A stretch of DNA of 49,591 nt from contig JAHEZM010000026.1 in assembly GCA_023251075.1 (NCBI GenBank), positions 1 to 49,591 on the forward strand. Direction: 5' to 3'. The translations under genes were made by a program, and so were the position numbers. The DNA is from Flavobacteriales bacterium (GTDB taxonomy: Bacteria > Bacteroidota > Bacteroidia > Flavobacteriales_C > GCA-002722245). Positions 16,435 to 25,724 of this stretch are shown here, piece by piece (position 1 is the first letter of the stretch; each line of letters opens with the position of its first letter). The notes under the pieces were generated by a model. The model saw only the letters and a program-made list of their open reading frames with translations. It was not told the DNA's origin and ran no database searches.

Positions 16435-17631
16435 TTACTTGATTTCCGAATATATAGTAGAGTAAAATTCTACCCCTTTATTAATGTCAAAATAATCAAT
16501 AGCATTTTTTCGCAATATTGATTTATCTGCGAATTCAATTTTGTTTTTTACTTGAAAATCGGATTTGGTTAATATTAATCCTGTTCCATTGTATTTTTCT
16601 GCTATAAAATCTAAATCTCCAATTCCTTCTATTGATATAGCCGGAATTCCACAAGCCCAGTATTCTCCTAGTTTTGTTGGACTTCTACCAATAGTAGAAA
16701 AAGCCATTTTGTATAAAATAATACCAAGGTCTGATGCTTGTAAATATTCGTGAACAGCACTGTATTCAGCGGAGGCAAAACGAATTTGAAAATCAGTATC
16801 AAACGATTTGCTTGCTTCAATGATTAGGTTTTTGTCTTCTTTTGATAATACGATCAAATATTTTTTCTGTGTTGAAGGAATAGCTTCAAATATTTGAAGA
16901 ATGTCTTTAGGTGGATAGTTGGCACCCATTGATCCGCTATAAATCACAACAAAAGCATCCAGCGGTATATCCATTTTTTTTCTAATGTTATTTCTTGTTG
17001 TTTCATCGAAAGCCTTAAAAACATTAAAATCAACGCAGGTTGGAATTACTCTTACTTTGCTCTCAGGTTGATGAAAATGATCAACTATCTCTTTTTTGCC
17101 TGCATAAGTTAACGACACCGAGATATCAGATTCCTCAAAAAACTGTTGTTCTTTTTTCTTGAAATATTTATAAACCGGTTTGAAAATGGGATTTCCCCAT
17201 AGTCCGCTTTCCAGCTTTTCATCTGGCCACCAGCCACGCATATCAAAAATGAATTTGCTGCCGTATTTCTTTTTTACTTTCTGACCAAGGATTGCCGACA
17301 TATACCCTCTGCAGTGTACAATATCGAAATGTTTGGTTTTGAAGAGTTCCTCAATTTTTTTCCAACCTCTGTATAAGTCGCCTACAGTGGATAAAATAGG
17401 AGGAGATTTATGGTAAGTTAAATGATGCCAGTTGATAGTAGTGGTTTTTAGAATCTCATTTACTCTAGGGCTATTTTTAACGAAGTTTTCCGGTTTATCG
17501 AAAGTGATAATATCATAATCAACATTTTTTTCTTTGTTGATTCTTGATAAATAAGCCAAAATCTGCGATTGTCCCAAAGGGTCTGTCAAGCCGTCGTAAG
17601 AGAGATATAGAACACTAATTTTTTTGTGCAT
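16435..17631 (-). CDS. Glycosyltransferase family 4-like
   Basis: The 398-residue protein starts MHKKISVLYLSYDGLTDPLGQSQ, typical of GT4/GT-B enzymes that act on bacterial surface glycans. It has VIPTCVDF at the domain border and YSGSMGANYPP in the donor domain. The final block, SPTKLGEYWACGIPAIS, is where the conserved Glu contacts the donor nucleotide sugar. The acceptor is unknown. Its start lies 17 bases inside the epimerase gene, so the two are one transcription unit; the epimerase may make its donor. Confidence 0.85.
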   Translation of the reverse strand: MHKKISVLYLSYDGLTDPLGQSQILAYLSRINKEKNVDYDIITFDKPENFVKNSPRVNEILKTTTINWHHLTYHKSPPILSTVGDLYRGWKKIEELFKTKHFDIVHCRGYMSAILGQKVKKKYGSKFIFDMRGWWPDEKLESGLWGNPIFKPVYKYFKKKEQQFFEESDISVSLTYAGKKEIVDHFHQPESKVRVIPTCVDFNVFKAFDETTRNNIRKKMDIPLDAFVVIYSGSMGANYPPKDILQIFEAIPSTQKKYLIVLSKEDKNLIIEASKSFDTDFQIRFASAEYSAVHEYLQASDLGIILYKMAFSTIGRSPTKLGEYWACGIPAISIEGIGDLDFIAEKYNGTGLILTKSDFQVKNKIEFADKSILRKNAIDYFDINKGVEFYSTIYSEIK

Positions 17632-18574
17632 AGTACCAATTCACAAATTCTTTTATTCCTTCTTCCAGTTTTGTAGAGGGGGCGTAATTGAATAATTTTT
17701 TAGCTTTTTCAATATTGGCAAAAGTAATATCCACATCACCGGGTTGCATAGGTTGATGATTTATTTTTACTTCTTTGTTCATCACCTTGCCAATGGTAGC
17801 AATTAAATCACTAAGTTTTACAGGTTGGTTGTTGCCTAAATTTACAATTTCGTAAACATTGTTATTCTTTTGTAAATAGTCGCAAACATTGCAAATTCCC
17901 TGTACTGTATCCTTTATGAAAGTGTAATCACGTGAGGTGGATCCATCTCCATACATTGTAATCTCTTTATTCTCATCAATCAGTTTAATGAATTTGTGTA
18001 TGGCTAAATCCGGGCGCTGACGCGGTCCGAATACGGTGAAAAATCTCATGTTTACAATGTCTATATTGTAAAGGTGGTATGCCGTGTGGTTAATTAATTC
18101 GCATGATTTTTTTGACGCAGCGTAAGGAGAAATCGGGAAATCTACCAAGTCAGTTTCGCTAAAGGGAATAGTTTTGTTGTTTCCATAAATTGACGAAGAG
18201 GAAGCAAATGCCAATTTTTTAATTCCTTTTTCTTTGCAAAAATTCAGTATTCGTTGAGTGGCCACTACATTATCCATTAAATATCCAATAGGATCTTTCA
18301 AAGAAGGCAAAACGCCTGCTTTTGCAGCCAAATGAACTATAATATCTATTTTATTAGATATTTTTTTGAAAGTACTCTCCTCTGTTAAATCGCCTTCAAT
18401 AAAAGTGAATTGAGATTTGGAGAGTAAGTTTTTGAGATTATTCTCTTTTATTTTTCTATCGTAAAAGGGATCAAAATTGTCAATGCCTAATACCGTATTG
18501 CCTTCGTTCAGAAGTTTTTCCGATAAATGTGAACCAATAAAGCCGGCACAACCGGTAACTAAAAATGAAGCCAT
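17615..18574 (-). CDS. NAD-dependent nucleotide-sugar epimerase (UDP-glucuronate 4-epimerase-like)
   Basis: The 319-residue protein is an extended short-chain dehydrogenase. It has the NAD-binding GCAGFIG (8-14), an IDNFDPFYD segment that is typical of UDP-glucuronate/UDP-GlcNAc 4-epimerases, SSSSIYG for the catalytic Ser, and YAASK (Y151, K155). The FFTVFGPRQRPDLAIHKF block fits sugar-substrate binding in UDP-glucuronate 4-epimerases, but I cannot fix the exact sugar. It is cytoplasmic. The downstream GT4 gene overlaps it by 17 bases. About 70 bases separate it from the anti-sigma-like gene upstream. Confidence 0.85.
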   Translation of the reverse strand: MASFLVTGCAGFIGSHLSEKLLNEGNTVLGIDNFDPFYDRKIKENNLKNLLSKSQFTFIEGDLTEESTFKKISNKIDIIVHLAAKAGVLPSLKDPIGYLMDNVVATQRILNFCKEKGIKKLAFASSSSIYGNNKTIPFSETDLVDFPISPYAASKKSCELINHTAYHLYNIDIVNMRFFTVFGPRQRPDLAIHKFIKLIDENKEITMYGDGSTSRDYTFIKDTVQGICNVCDYLQKNNNVYEIVNLGNNQPVKLSDLIATIGKVMNKEVKINHQPMQPGDVDITFANIEKAKKLFNYAPSTKLEEGIKEFVNWYYAQKN

Positions 18575-18643
18575 GATGATCGTTAAGCCGCTAAGATAAA
18601 AATTTATGAATATTTATTGCAGCTTTTCTGACCTTTGCTTCGC

Positions 18644-19633
18644 TTATTCAAGTTTCTTGTTAAGAGTTGTTGGAGTCGTAGTTTCCTCTTTTTTCAAGCA
18701 CTTTGTGAAAAAATATTCTAAACTATTTGTGCCAGAAGCAACTACTACATAAAACGAATTATTTCCGTCTACCCAAGTCATTTTGAATTTCGATTTGCCA
18801 ATACTCAGCATATCATTTTCCATCTTCCATGATGCTCCATGAAAGGCTGTTTCATTAGATTTAATGGTTTTGTTGCTTAATAAGGTTAGAGACGGATAGG
18901 ACTTTGGTTTGGTTTCTTTTTCCCTAGAGGTGATTCTGGTTAAATCCCAGTCACATTTTTCTTTTGGCTGATCTAAACGAATAAATCTTTCGCCTTCCCC
19001 TATGTTTACACTCCTGTTAAGTTCAGAATAGCTTAGAGCTTGGTCATTGGCACTAAATAATTTTGTTAATTTTAATCGAGCACTATCTTGTTTTATGTCT
19101 TTTTTTTCAGATTTTTCGGAAACATTGTTGCGTGCTTTATTTTTCCCTTCTTTAATCGGAACAATTTCCTCCTTTATCCATTTTGGATTTTCAGCCAAAG
19201 GTACGGGGGATGGAGCAGTGGAAGGTATAGTAGTAATTCCTGCTGAAGAATCAAGTAATATTTTTTCTTTTTGATTAGTGTCACTCATGTTCACTGTTTT
19301 GGTATTAGTCATTTGTATTTGTTCTTCTATTTCTTCGGTGGAATCATAAGTAGCTATCGTAATACCAGCTAAAATAATTACAGAACTTAATCCTAAACCC
19401 CATCCCCAATTCCATAGTTTTTTGTAGAACAAATGATTTTGGTAAGCTACGTTTGCTTTTTGTTTAAAGCTCTTTTTTCTAATACCTTCTAAAAGAACTC
19501 TCTGCTCATTCACCTGCTCTTTCAAAGCAGGGGAGTTGTTGAGCTCTTGCTCAAATAGATTTTGTTCTTCTTTAGTCATTTGCTTAAGAAGAAACTTTTC
19601 AATTCTTTCGATATTTTCTAATTCGCTTCTCAT
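18644..19633 (-). CDS. Membrane-anchored anti-sigma-factor-like protein
   Basis: The 329-residue product begins with a short helical cytoplasmic region (IERIEKFLLKQMTKEEQ, then FEQELNNSPALKEQV) like the N-termini of anti-sigma proteins in this phylum. One transmembrane helix follows around residues 75-95, introduced by YKKLWNWGWG. The rest is predicted to be periplasmic: a low-complexity linker, then a small domain with a FHGASWKMENDMLSIG block. No zinc-finger Cys/His cluster is seen. It starts three bases after the ECF sigma stop, the usual place for the cognate anti-sigma factor. The role is inferred from position and architecture. The anchor resembles that of the protein encoded at 20210-22096. 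Confidence 0.65.
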   Translation of the reverse strand: MRSELENIERIEKFLLKQMTKEEQNLFEQELNNSPALKEQVNEQRVLLEGIRKKSFKQKANVAYQNHLFYKKLWNWGWGLGLSSVIILAGITIATYDSTEEIEEQIQMTNTKTVNMSDTNQKEKILLDSSAGITTIPSTAPSPVPLAENPKWIKEEIVPIKEGKNKARNNVSEKSEKKDIKQDSARLKLTKLFSANDQALSYSELNRSVNIGEGERFIRLDQPKEKCDWDLTRITSREKETKPKSYPSLTLLSNKTIKSNETAFHGASWKMENDMLSIGKSKFKMTWVDGNNSFYVVVASGTNSLEYFFTKCLKKEETTTPTTLNKKLE

Positions 19634-19636
19634 GAC

Positions 19637-20203
19637 TTAAAAGTTAGATGTTTCAGAATTAAGACTAGATGGCGCGGCATTCAGTTCAGCGTATTTCAGT
19701 TTTGCTTTTTCCAGGCATTTGTATTTCTGACTTTTTGCTGATTTTTCGCTGGAAAAACCAAAATTAACAGCAATATCGGCCATACTGATTCCTTCGTGAT
19801 AGAAAGCTTTTAATATCTCCCAACACTTTTCACCTAAAGTACTTAAAGCTTCTTCTGCCTTCGATATTTTACTTTCTTCTTCAATATCTACATCTTGAAT
19901 ATCGTCGTGTACTTCATATTCAAATTTCACCGATCTGTTTTTCTTTACTAATTCATCTTTCCACATGAATTTACAAACGCTGTAAAGGTAGGTTCCCAGC
20001 TGAGCAGTTAAGTTGAAGTTTCCTTCTTTTACTTTTTTACATAAAACATAGAGAGCATCCTGATAAACATCCAGCGCTTCTTCTTTACTTGCTCCGTGAT
20101 TGAGCAAAAAATGCTCAATCTTCGGATACAATTTATATAACTTTACCAAAGCTTTATCTTCTTTGTTCGATTGTATAAGTGCTATAATTTCTTGGTCGGT
20201 CAT
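19637..20203 (-). CDS. ECF-type RNA polymerase sigma factor
   Basis: The 188-residue length fits sigma-70 family group 4. Region 2 is visible from about residue 20 (LVKLYKLYPKIEHF, EALDVYQDALYVLCKK, GTYLYSVCKFMWKDELVKK). Region 4 has its helix-turn-helix near 130-170 (LGEKCWEILKAFYHEGISM, ADIAVNFGFSSEKSAKSQKYK). There is no region 1 or 3, as expected. It recruits RNA polymerase to a special promoter set. It lies between the 628-residue membrane protein (six-base gap) and the anti-sigma-like gene (three-base gap). The twin leaders at 22097-22140 and 31109-31152 are good candidate targets, which would make it autoregulated. Confidence 0.9.
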   Translation of the reverse strand: MTDQEIIALIQSNKEDKALVKLYKLYPKIEHFLLNHGASKEEALDVYQDALYVLCKKVKEGNFNLTAQLGTYLYSVCKFMWKDELVKKNRSVKFEYEVHDDIQDVDIEEESKISKAEEALSTLGEKCWEILKAFYHEGISMADIAVNFGFSSEKSAKSQKYKCLEKAKLKYAELNAAPSSLNSETSNF

Positions 20204-20209
20204 GATAAA

Positions 20210-22096
20210 TTATTTAGCAAAGACGGAATCAACAGCGGCAGTATCTGCTGGCCATCCGTGACAAGGGGCAATAACTGGGTATAAATCCCATCTCATTTCC
20301 TCCATCTTTTTGTTTTCTTCTACACGTTTATTATTTGCTACTACTTTGTTTTCGTATTTCAAGTCTTCTAATATATCATTTCTTTTGGCAGAGAAATGGA
20401 ATCCGCTTATTGCCATTTTAAATTCAATTTTAGAAATAGGTTTTAGTTCAATACTGATTTCTCCACCTGCATTAGGCAATTCTCTTTGAGAGTAAAAGTA
20501 CATGCTGTCTCCTTTATAAGCTACAAGAGCCAAATTGTATTTGAAGAAGCCATTCAGTTTTTCATTGAAACCAGATTCTGTTTCATTCATGCGTTGAAAA
20601 CTATACAAACTATCGGCTAGCAGATAAGAGTATATTCTGTCGAAAGATTTTTTATTGGGAATATTTACAGAGAACTTATTGTATACGATTTTCGCAGTTT
20701 TTCCATTCAAAGTAATTTGTGTGGTCATTCTATCGGTAGTGGCTTCCATTACAATTTGATCAATGTTCTTCCATCCGGTTCTAATTACTGGAACAGTATA
20801 AGTAATAGGATTTGCTCTCATTTTTTTGAATCCCAGTTGCTTATAGGTTTCGTTCAAATTTTTCTCGTATTCCATTGCGAAGTTCTTGCTGGCAATTTCA
20901 ACTTCTTTTTTGATGTGTGTATTCTGAGCTTTCGTAAATTGTTCATTTAGTTTTTCCTGTTTTCTATAAAATCTGTCACTTATTTGTTTAGCTTCTTCAG
21001 CATATTTCTTCGATTTATTATGATAATATTCAGTTAGTCTTTTAGCCATCATATCATTAATTTTCACTTTCCCATCTTTACGTGCAGCGAAAGCTTTGAA
21101 TTTTTCTTGTATTTCGCCTGAAGTAATAGCTGCAGCCATTTCGTCAATTTCGTACATGTTTTTATTTAGATTGCTGATGTATAAATCTAGTACTGCATTA
21201 TCACAAGTAGTGAAGATAAATTTCAATCTACTTTCAAATTCTTTAGTAGCCAGTATAGTGTTGTTGAATTTTAAATCCCATATGGATTTAATTTTGGCTG
21301 GATTAATGAGTTTTACTTCGTCCCAAATAGTGTCCTTATTCCAATATTCATGTTCAATAAAACTTGAGAAAGAATAATACACACTGTCATTCCATTCCTT
21401 TGAATTTTCTCCATGCCCCAACTCTTCTAATTTTTTTTCATATCCCCCTGGATAAAAATCTAAACTCAAAATATCCACCGGCAATAAATATTTTTCCAAT
21501 GGAGTAGGGTTCACCCAATTGATTTGCCCGTCGGCTGTTTTCTCGCCATCATACAACATCATTCCAGGTTTTACTTCTTCTGTAGGCACTTTCGCCTGAA
21601 TGGCATTTTTAGGATTTATTTTCACTTCTTTTCCTTCATTGAAGGCGTTGAGGTAAAACATTCCTCCGGTTTCGAGTAATTTTCCGTTGGAGGTGGTGCT
21701 TAGGCCTGAGCTCACAATCTCATCGGCACTTAAGGCTTCTTTAATTACCAGGTTGATTTGTCCGGAGATGTTTTTTCCATCTTCATTTAAGAAGGTATTT
21801 GCTTTAATGGCAAACACAATTCCGTCGCTACTTTCAATAATGGTGTCTTTGCTGTTGTCAATAAAGAAATGTTGAGGAGATAGTTTAACATCATCTTTAA
21901 TTAAGCTATCTGCTACAGCTATATTGTAATATGGATTGTTTGATGAATCAGAATTTTTAACTGCTAAGGGAATCAGAATCCCCGCAGTAGCAATGGTAAC
22001 GGCCCCGCCAATTCCCCATTTCCACAATTTCTTGGTTTTGGTGTATTCTTTATAGCTTTTGTTTGCTGAATCTTTAAATTCTTTATCTGCTGACAT
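20210..22096 (-). CDS. Membrane-anchored periplasmic protein of the ECF-sigma operon, unknown function
   Basis: This 628-residue protein has a short basic N-terminus, then a KKLWKWGIGG lead-in to one transmembrane helix at about residues 25-47, and no cleavable signal. The large remainder should be periplasmic. Its first part (GIVFAIKANTF, GQINLVIKEALSADEIVSSG, LETGGMFYLNAF) resembles beta-rich ZU5-like domains found in Bacteroidota surface proteins. The middle (about 330-430) is helical and charged, probably coiled coil. The C-terminus is beta-rich and ends with a Cys-His-Gly segment (APCHGWPADTA). I do not know its function. It is the first gene after an ECF-type leader and is followed by the sigma and anti-sigma genes, so a sensing or effector role is plausible. 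Confidence 0.62.
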   Translation of the reverse strand: MSADKEFKDSANKSYKEYTKTKKLWKWGIGGAVTIATAGILIPLAVKNSDSSNNPYYNIAVADSLIKDDVKLSPQHFFIDNSKDTIIESSDGIVFAIKANTFLNEDGKNISGQINLVIKEALSADEIVSSGLSTTSNGKLLETGGMFYLNAFNEGKEVKINPKNAIQAKVPTEEVKPGMMLYDGEKTADGQINWVNPTPLEKYLLPVDILSLDFYPGGYEKKLEELGHGENSKEWNDSVYYSFSSFIEHEYWNKDTIWDEVKLINPAKIKSIWDLKFNNTILATKEFESRLKFIFTTCDNAVLDLYISNLNKNMYEIDEMAAAITSGEIQEKFKAFAARKDGKVKINDMMAKRLTEYYHNKSKKYAEEAKQISDRFYRKQEKLNEQFTKAQNTHIKKEVEIASKNFAMEYEKNLNETYKQLGFKKMRANPITYTVPVIRTGWKNIDQIVMEATTDRMTTQITLNGKTAKIVYNKFSVNIPNKKSFDRIYSYLLADSLYSFQRMNETESGFNEKLNGFFKYNLALVAYKGDSMYFYSQRELPNAGGEISIELKPISKIEFKMAISGFHFSAKRNDILEDLKYENKVVANNKRVEENKKMEEMRWDLYPVIAPCHGWPADTAAVDSVFAK

Positions 22097-22140
22097 AAGT
22101 TCTTTTTCTTCTTTATGGTAAAAACAAGAAAAGGTAACCT
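22097..22140 (-). promoter_or_regulatory. ECF-type promoter/leader, copy 1
   Basis: Read on the minus strand, AGGTTACCTTTTCTT (22126-22140) is followed after ten bases by TAAAGAAGAAAAA and then the ATG at 22096. The same 15-mer and 13-mer occur with the same total length (44 bases) before the gene at 31108. GGTTACC is a good -35 candidate for an ECF sigma factor and CCATAAA, about 15 bases later, a possible -10. The general TAnnTTTG pattern is not matched. Confidence 0.6.
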
Positions 22141-22162
22141 AAAGAAAACAAAGTTTTTTTAT

Positions 22163-24490
22163 TTACTGCATCAATTGGGTTAATCGACGCATTGATTTTT
22201 GATTCTGAGGCAGATTAATAGCATTTAAAATTTGATTTTTCTCAGGATCGGTTAAATGCCAGCTTAAGGATTGTTGTTTGCCATTTTTTTGAGGCAATTC
22301 GAAATTAATTACATCAATATCGCCATTAAAGCATTCTGAGAAGTATTGCATTAGCTGATCGTGGTTCATGTCTTGGGTTTTAAACATGTTGGAGTATATA
22401 CTTCCTACTGGTGACATGAATTCAGAAATAAATGTTTTTTTAGGGTTTTCTTCAATGCTGAATTGTTTTTCACTATCCCTGATTTGTAGAATAACCACTC
22501 CGCTGGTATTAGTGCTAATCCAGTTTCTGAAGGTGTAGATAAACTTCATTGTAGCCTCAATACCAAAATTATCTCTAACTCCGGCATCCATCACTTCAAT
22601 TTCAGGATCGCTAGGTAAGTGAGTGATAGGCATAATGAATGGAAAGGTAGCGCTCATACGCAAGGCAGAGGTGAACCGTAAGTTATCGGCATCTTGTTCT
22701 TTAAAGAATCGTGAAAATTCAATAGCATCGTAAGTGCACTCATTTCTAATGTTGTTTTTGGGCGATAAGTAGGATAGGTAAGAGATAGGTTGTGCCGCAA
22801 TCAATAGTTTTCTACCATCATTAACAATAGTAGGAGATACTACCATCATTGGAATTAATGATTTCTCTTCTGGTTCACGATATTCCCACAATCTTTTATT
22901 TAATATATTTCCTGTGTTTTCATTGAGGTTATTTTCAAATGCATAACCACGATCTACGGTGTATGTGTGACCATTGTCTTCAAAAGAACGGAATTTAAAA
23001 ATTAAGTCGTTCATGGTAACATGAAACGATAAGTTGTTCAACATGTCTTTACAAATGTTGTTTAAGTAATTATCGTCGTATAAATTTTTTACTTCACCTT
23101 GTTGCTTTCTTAAATAGAGTTCTCTCAAATAGGCAGCTCCTACCATTCCTCCGGAAGATCCGGTAATGAGTTGAGTGTGCTTCAATAACTGACCGTTTAA
23201 TGTACTGTCGGCTTGGCTAAGGGCATAATAGGTCCATAAGGAAGCTCTTAATCCACCACCCGAACAATTCACGATAACCAATTTAGGTTTGTGTCCGCTT
23301 TCCTTGGTGTAGCGCATATTTTTAATTCGCCATTTATCGAGAATTTCAATAGTGTGTAAAAAATCTTCGGTGTAGTTATTTGCGTTGATATTATTCTGTA
23401 ATGTACCTTCTCTAAAGTCAGCTTTTACGGTATCGTAATTTAATCCATATCCTTTGTTAGCAGAGTCAAAAAAATCGAATTGAGAGAAATAGTTAAAAGC
23501 TACGAAAAGCAAGATCATAACGGTATCGGCCCAGCCTCTAAACCATGAATGTATGGCAGAAGCAAGCATGAGGAATAAGGAAAAGAGCAAGATTAAACTC
23601 GCACCGGCTGGAATAATAAAATATTTAATGCTGCTTAAAAAACTTAATCCTACGATAGAACAGAAGATAATAATTTCAAATAATGCAGCATTCAGGTGAT
23701 TTTGATCGAATACCTGTTTCAGCATTTTATTATCGTAGTGGTCGATATTCCTGGCTAACTTAATTTTAAAAGGATTGGTCAGGTAAGTAGATACATTCCA
23801 TTCTCTATCTATATTAATAAAGCTATCCCATTCCACTTTTTTGTGTAGAACTCCTTTTATTGTTTTTTGATTTTTCTGTTGAGGATCGGGATAAATATCA
23901 ATATCGTCTTCATCTTTGTCATCAGAATCCTGTTCTACGGCATGATCGATTCCAAACATTTTTTTTATGTCCTTATTGGTAGAAGAGAAATAAGCAAAAC
24001 ACAAGAAAATATTGCCTACATATCCAATAATGAAAGCAATTACGATAGAGCTAATAAACCAAAAACTTTTGTCGCTATCGATTAAAAACAACACCACATT
24101 ACCGAGATAGAATAGAACACCTATAATAGAAAATACAGAGTTGTTGATGCAATATTTGATGAAGGGACGCGACAAAGTAGCCAGAAATGCAAAACGATGT
24201 CCGTTCATGATATACGACGAAATATTGAAAGCCATTACAAATCCACCAAAGGCAAATCCCATAATGAAATAAGAGAAAACCGACACATTGTGCAGGTACT
24301 CAGGAGAAAGGAATAAATATTGAATTCCGTAGTGTTGGGCAATGTTACCCGTAATAAATCCAATGATAATCAACCAAAGAAAAACAATGAGAAGATTGCT
24401 TTTAAGATGCACCCATACGAGTTGTAGAGGGAAGAAATACAGCCATCGTTTAAAAAAGCGGTTTTTAAAAATGGATTTTTTCTTACTCAT
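22163..24490 (-). CDS. Membrane patatin-like phospholipase
   Basis: The 775-residue protein combines about seven transmembrane segments (four in residues 30-170, three in 265-345) with a C-terminal patatin domain. The acyl-hydrolase parts are complete: the oxyanion loop CSGGGLRASLW, the nucleophile elbow GSSGGM (S446) and the catalytic Asp in MDAGVRDNFG (D635). Patatins hydrolyse acyl chains from membrane lipids. An acidic linker around 187-200 separates the first four helices from the rest. It lies upstream of the ECF-sigma operon with a 66-base gap that holds the ECF leader, and downstream of GT-C-like genes. A role in envelope lipid turnover is inferred; the face on which the domain lies is not known. 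Confidence 0.83.
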   Translation of the reverse strand: MSKKKSIFKNRFFKRWLYFFPLQLVWVHLKSNLLIVFLWLIIIGFITGNIAQHYGIQYLFLSPEYLHNVSVFSYFIMGFAFGGFVMAFNISSYIMNGHRFAFLATLSRPFIKYCINNSVFSIIGVLFYLGNVVLFLIDSDKSFWFISSIVIAFIIGYVGNIFLCFAYFSSTNKDIKKMFGIDHAVEQDSDDKDEDDIDIYPDPQQKNQKTIKGVLHKKVEWDSFINIDREWNVSTYLTNPFKIKLARNIDHYDNKMLKQVFDQNHLNAALFEIIIFCSIVGLSFLSSIKYFIIPAGASLILLFSLFLMLASAIHSWFRGWADTVMILLFVAFNYFSQFDFFDSANKGYGLNYDTVKADFREGTLQNNINANNYTEDFLHTIEILDKWRIKNMRYTKESGHKPKLVIVNCSGGGLRASLWTYYALSQADSTLNGQLLKHTQLITGSSGGMVGAAYLRELYLRKQQGEVKNLYDDNYLNNICKDMLNNLSFHVTMNDLIFKFRSFEDNGHTYTVDRGYAFENNLNENTGNILNKRLWEYREPEEKSLIPMMVVSPTIVNDGRKLLIAAQPISYLSYLSPKNNIRNECTYDAIEFSRFFKEQDADNLRFTSALRMSATFPFIMPITHLPSDPEIEVMDAGVRDNFGIEATMKFIYTFRNWISTNTSGVVILQIRDSEKQFSIEENPKKTFISEFMSPVGSIYSNMFKTQDMNHDQLMQYFSECFNGDIDVINFELPQKNGKQQSLSWHLTDPEKNQILNAINLPQNQKSMRRLTQLMQ

Positions 24491-24522
24491 TTATTTGGGA
24501 TTGATTTGCCCTTTACGTGAAG

Positions 24523-24541
24523 ACCCTAATAAGGTTAGGGT
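24523..24541 (-). other. Hairpin over the stop codon of the GT-C-like gene
   Basis: ACCCTAA (24523-24529) and TTAGGGT (24535-24541) form a 7-bp stem with a five-base loop. The stem includes the stop codon at 24535-24537. There is no T tract on the minus strand after it, so it is not a classical terminator. It may protect or partly attenuate the transcript before the patatin gene. Confidence 0.45.
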
Positions 24542-25722
24542 TGCTTCTCTGTTTTACGATATTTCATCCATAAATTAGAGCAAATCACCAATAATAAAGG
24601 ATCGAATAGTAATCGGTGACGAGTTTCAAAATAGAAAAAACATTGTAAGGAACTTAAAGCCAGTACGAGATAAAACCAATAAAATTGTTTGGTTTTGAAG
24701 CTTAAAAATAAAAGTAAACCAATGCTTAGTGCATTTATAATCTGATAAAATGGTATTGCTTTTTTTATGGAGCTGGAATACTCGATGCCTGCATTCGAAG
24801 AGATAAACCAAAAGTTTTTAAGCTTAATGAAAAACATTTTAACGACATGATTTGGTTCTGTTTTCCATTGATTCAGGTATTTATCCATGAAAAATTTGTT
24901 CTGTTCAACAACCGTTGCTCGCCCGATGGTATTTTGTTCTTCTATGCTTAGCGCAGAGTTATAATTTTCTCCATTCAACAAATAATTTCCACCATCAGAG
25001 TTGTGCAAACTTCCCTTCCATAATAGTTTTCCGCTGGTAGAGGTGAGTCCGAAAACCTGATCAGTTGCGTAGTTGTGTGTTAACCAAGCGCCCACAATTA
25101 GTAGCATTCCTATGTTTATTGTTGTTACAGATTTAAATTGCTTTTTTAATAGCAGAGTAGAGATAATTAGAACAGGAAAAATGATGAATGTGCCTCTTCC
25201 CAACACCACAATACCTAACCAAATCCCCATATCGAACCACCTGTTATTGTTTAATAATAGTGAGCTTATTAGCATGGTTATGCCCAAATTCAATAGTAGA
25301 AAATCAAAGCAAAAAGGGTGAACGCATTGTAGTTCATAATGTAAAAAAGCGGGATGTAGAAGGGGCAATACGCTTAGTATATACGACCATTTTTCGGTAA
25401 AAAAGATATAGCCCAATGTTCTTAATCTTTCAATGTTCCGGAATAATAACAAACACGCAAAAGCAGAGCATAGTATGTTGATGAGAATTGCTGAATGAAT
25501 ATTGTTTTTGATAAAAAAGGCACAACTAATTAAAATAGGGTAGATAGGAAATTGATAACTGTGGTTCATTGCGCCATCGCTAATGATGAAGAATGATCCA
25601 TTAGACAGAATATTTTGCGCAATTACATAATCCTCAAAAGTGTTGAAGTTTTCGAGAAATAGAATAGCAATGCATTTAATAAAAACGATGGACAATACGA
25701 TAATGATGATTCTTTTTTTCAT
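24535..25722 (-). CDS. GT-C-like polytopic membrane protein
   Basis: The 395-residue protein has eight or more hydrophobic segments. Its first outer loop reads FNTFEDYVIAQNILSNGSFF followed by HSYQFPIYP, the acidic loop and S-x-Q-x-P-x-YP layout typical of dolichyl/undecaprenyl-phosphate-dependent GT39-like transferases. It could move a sugar from a lipid carrier to a glycan or protein on the periplasmic side. It is two bases downstream of another GT-C-like gene, so the two were probably made as a pair. The substrate is unknown and the family call rests on topology plus loop motifs. Confidence 0.65.
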   Translation of the reverse strand: MKKRIIIIVLSIVFIKCIAILFLENFNTFEDYVIAQNILSNGSFFIISDGAMNHSYQFPIYPILISCAFFIKNNIHSAILINILCSAFACLLLFRNIERLRTLGYIFFTEKWSYILSVLPLLHPAFLHYELQCVHPFCFDFLLLNLGITMLISSLLLNNNRWFDMGIWLGIVVLGRGTFIIFPVLIISTLLLKKQFKSVTTINIGMLLIVGAWLTHNYATDQVFGLTSTSGKLLWKGSLHNSDGGNYLLNGENYNSALSIEEQNTIGRATVVEQNKFFMDKYLNQWKTEPNHVVKMFFIKLKNFWFISSNAGIEYSSSIKKAIPFYQIINALSIGLLLFLSFKTKQFYWFYLVLALSSLQCFFYFETRHRLLFDPLLLVICSNLWMKYRKTEKQP

Positions 25723-25724
25723 GT

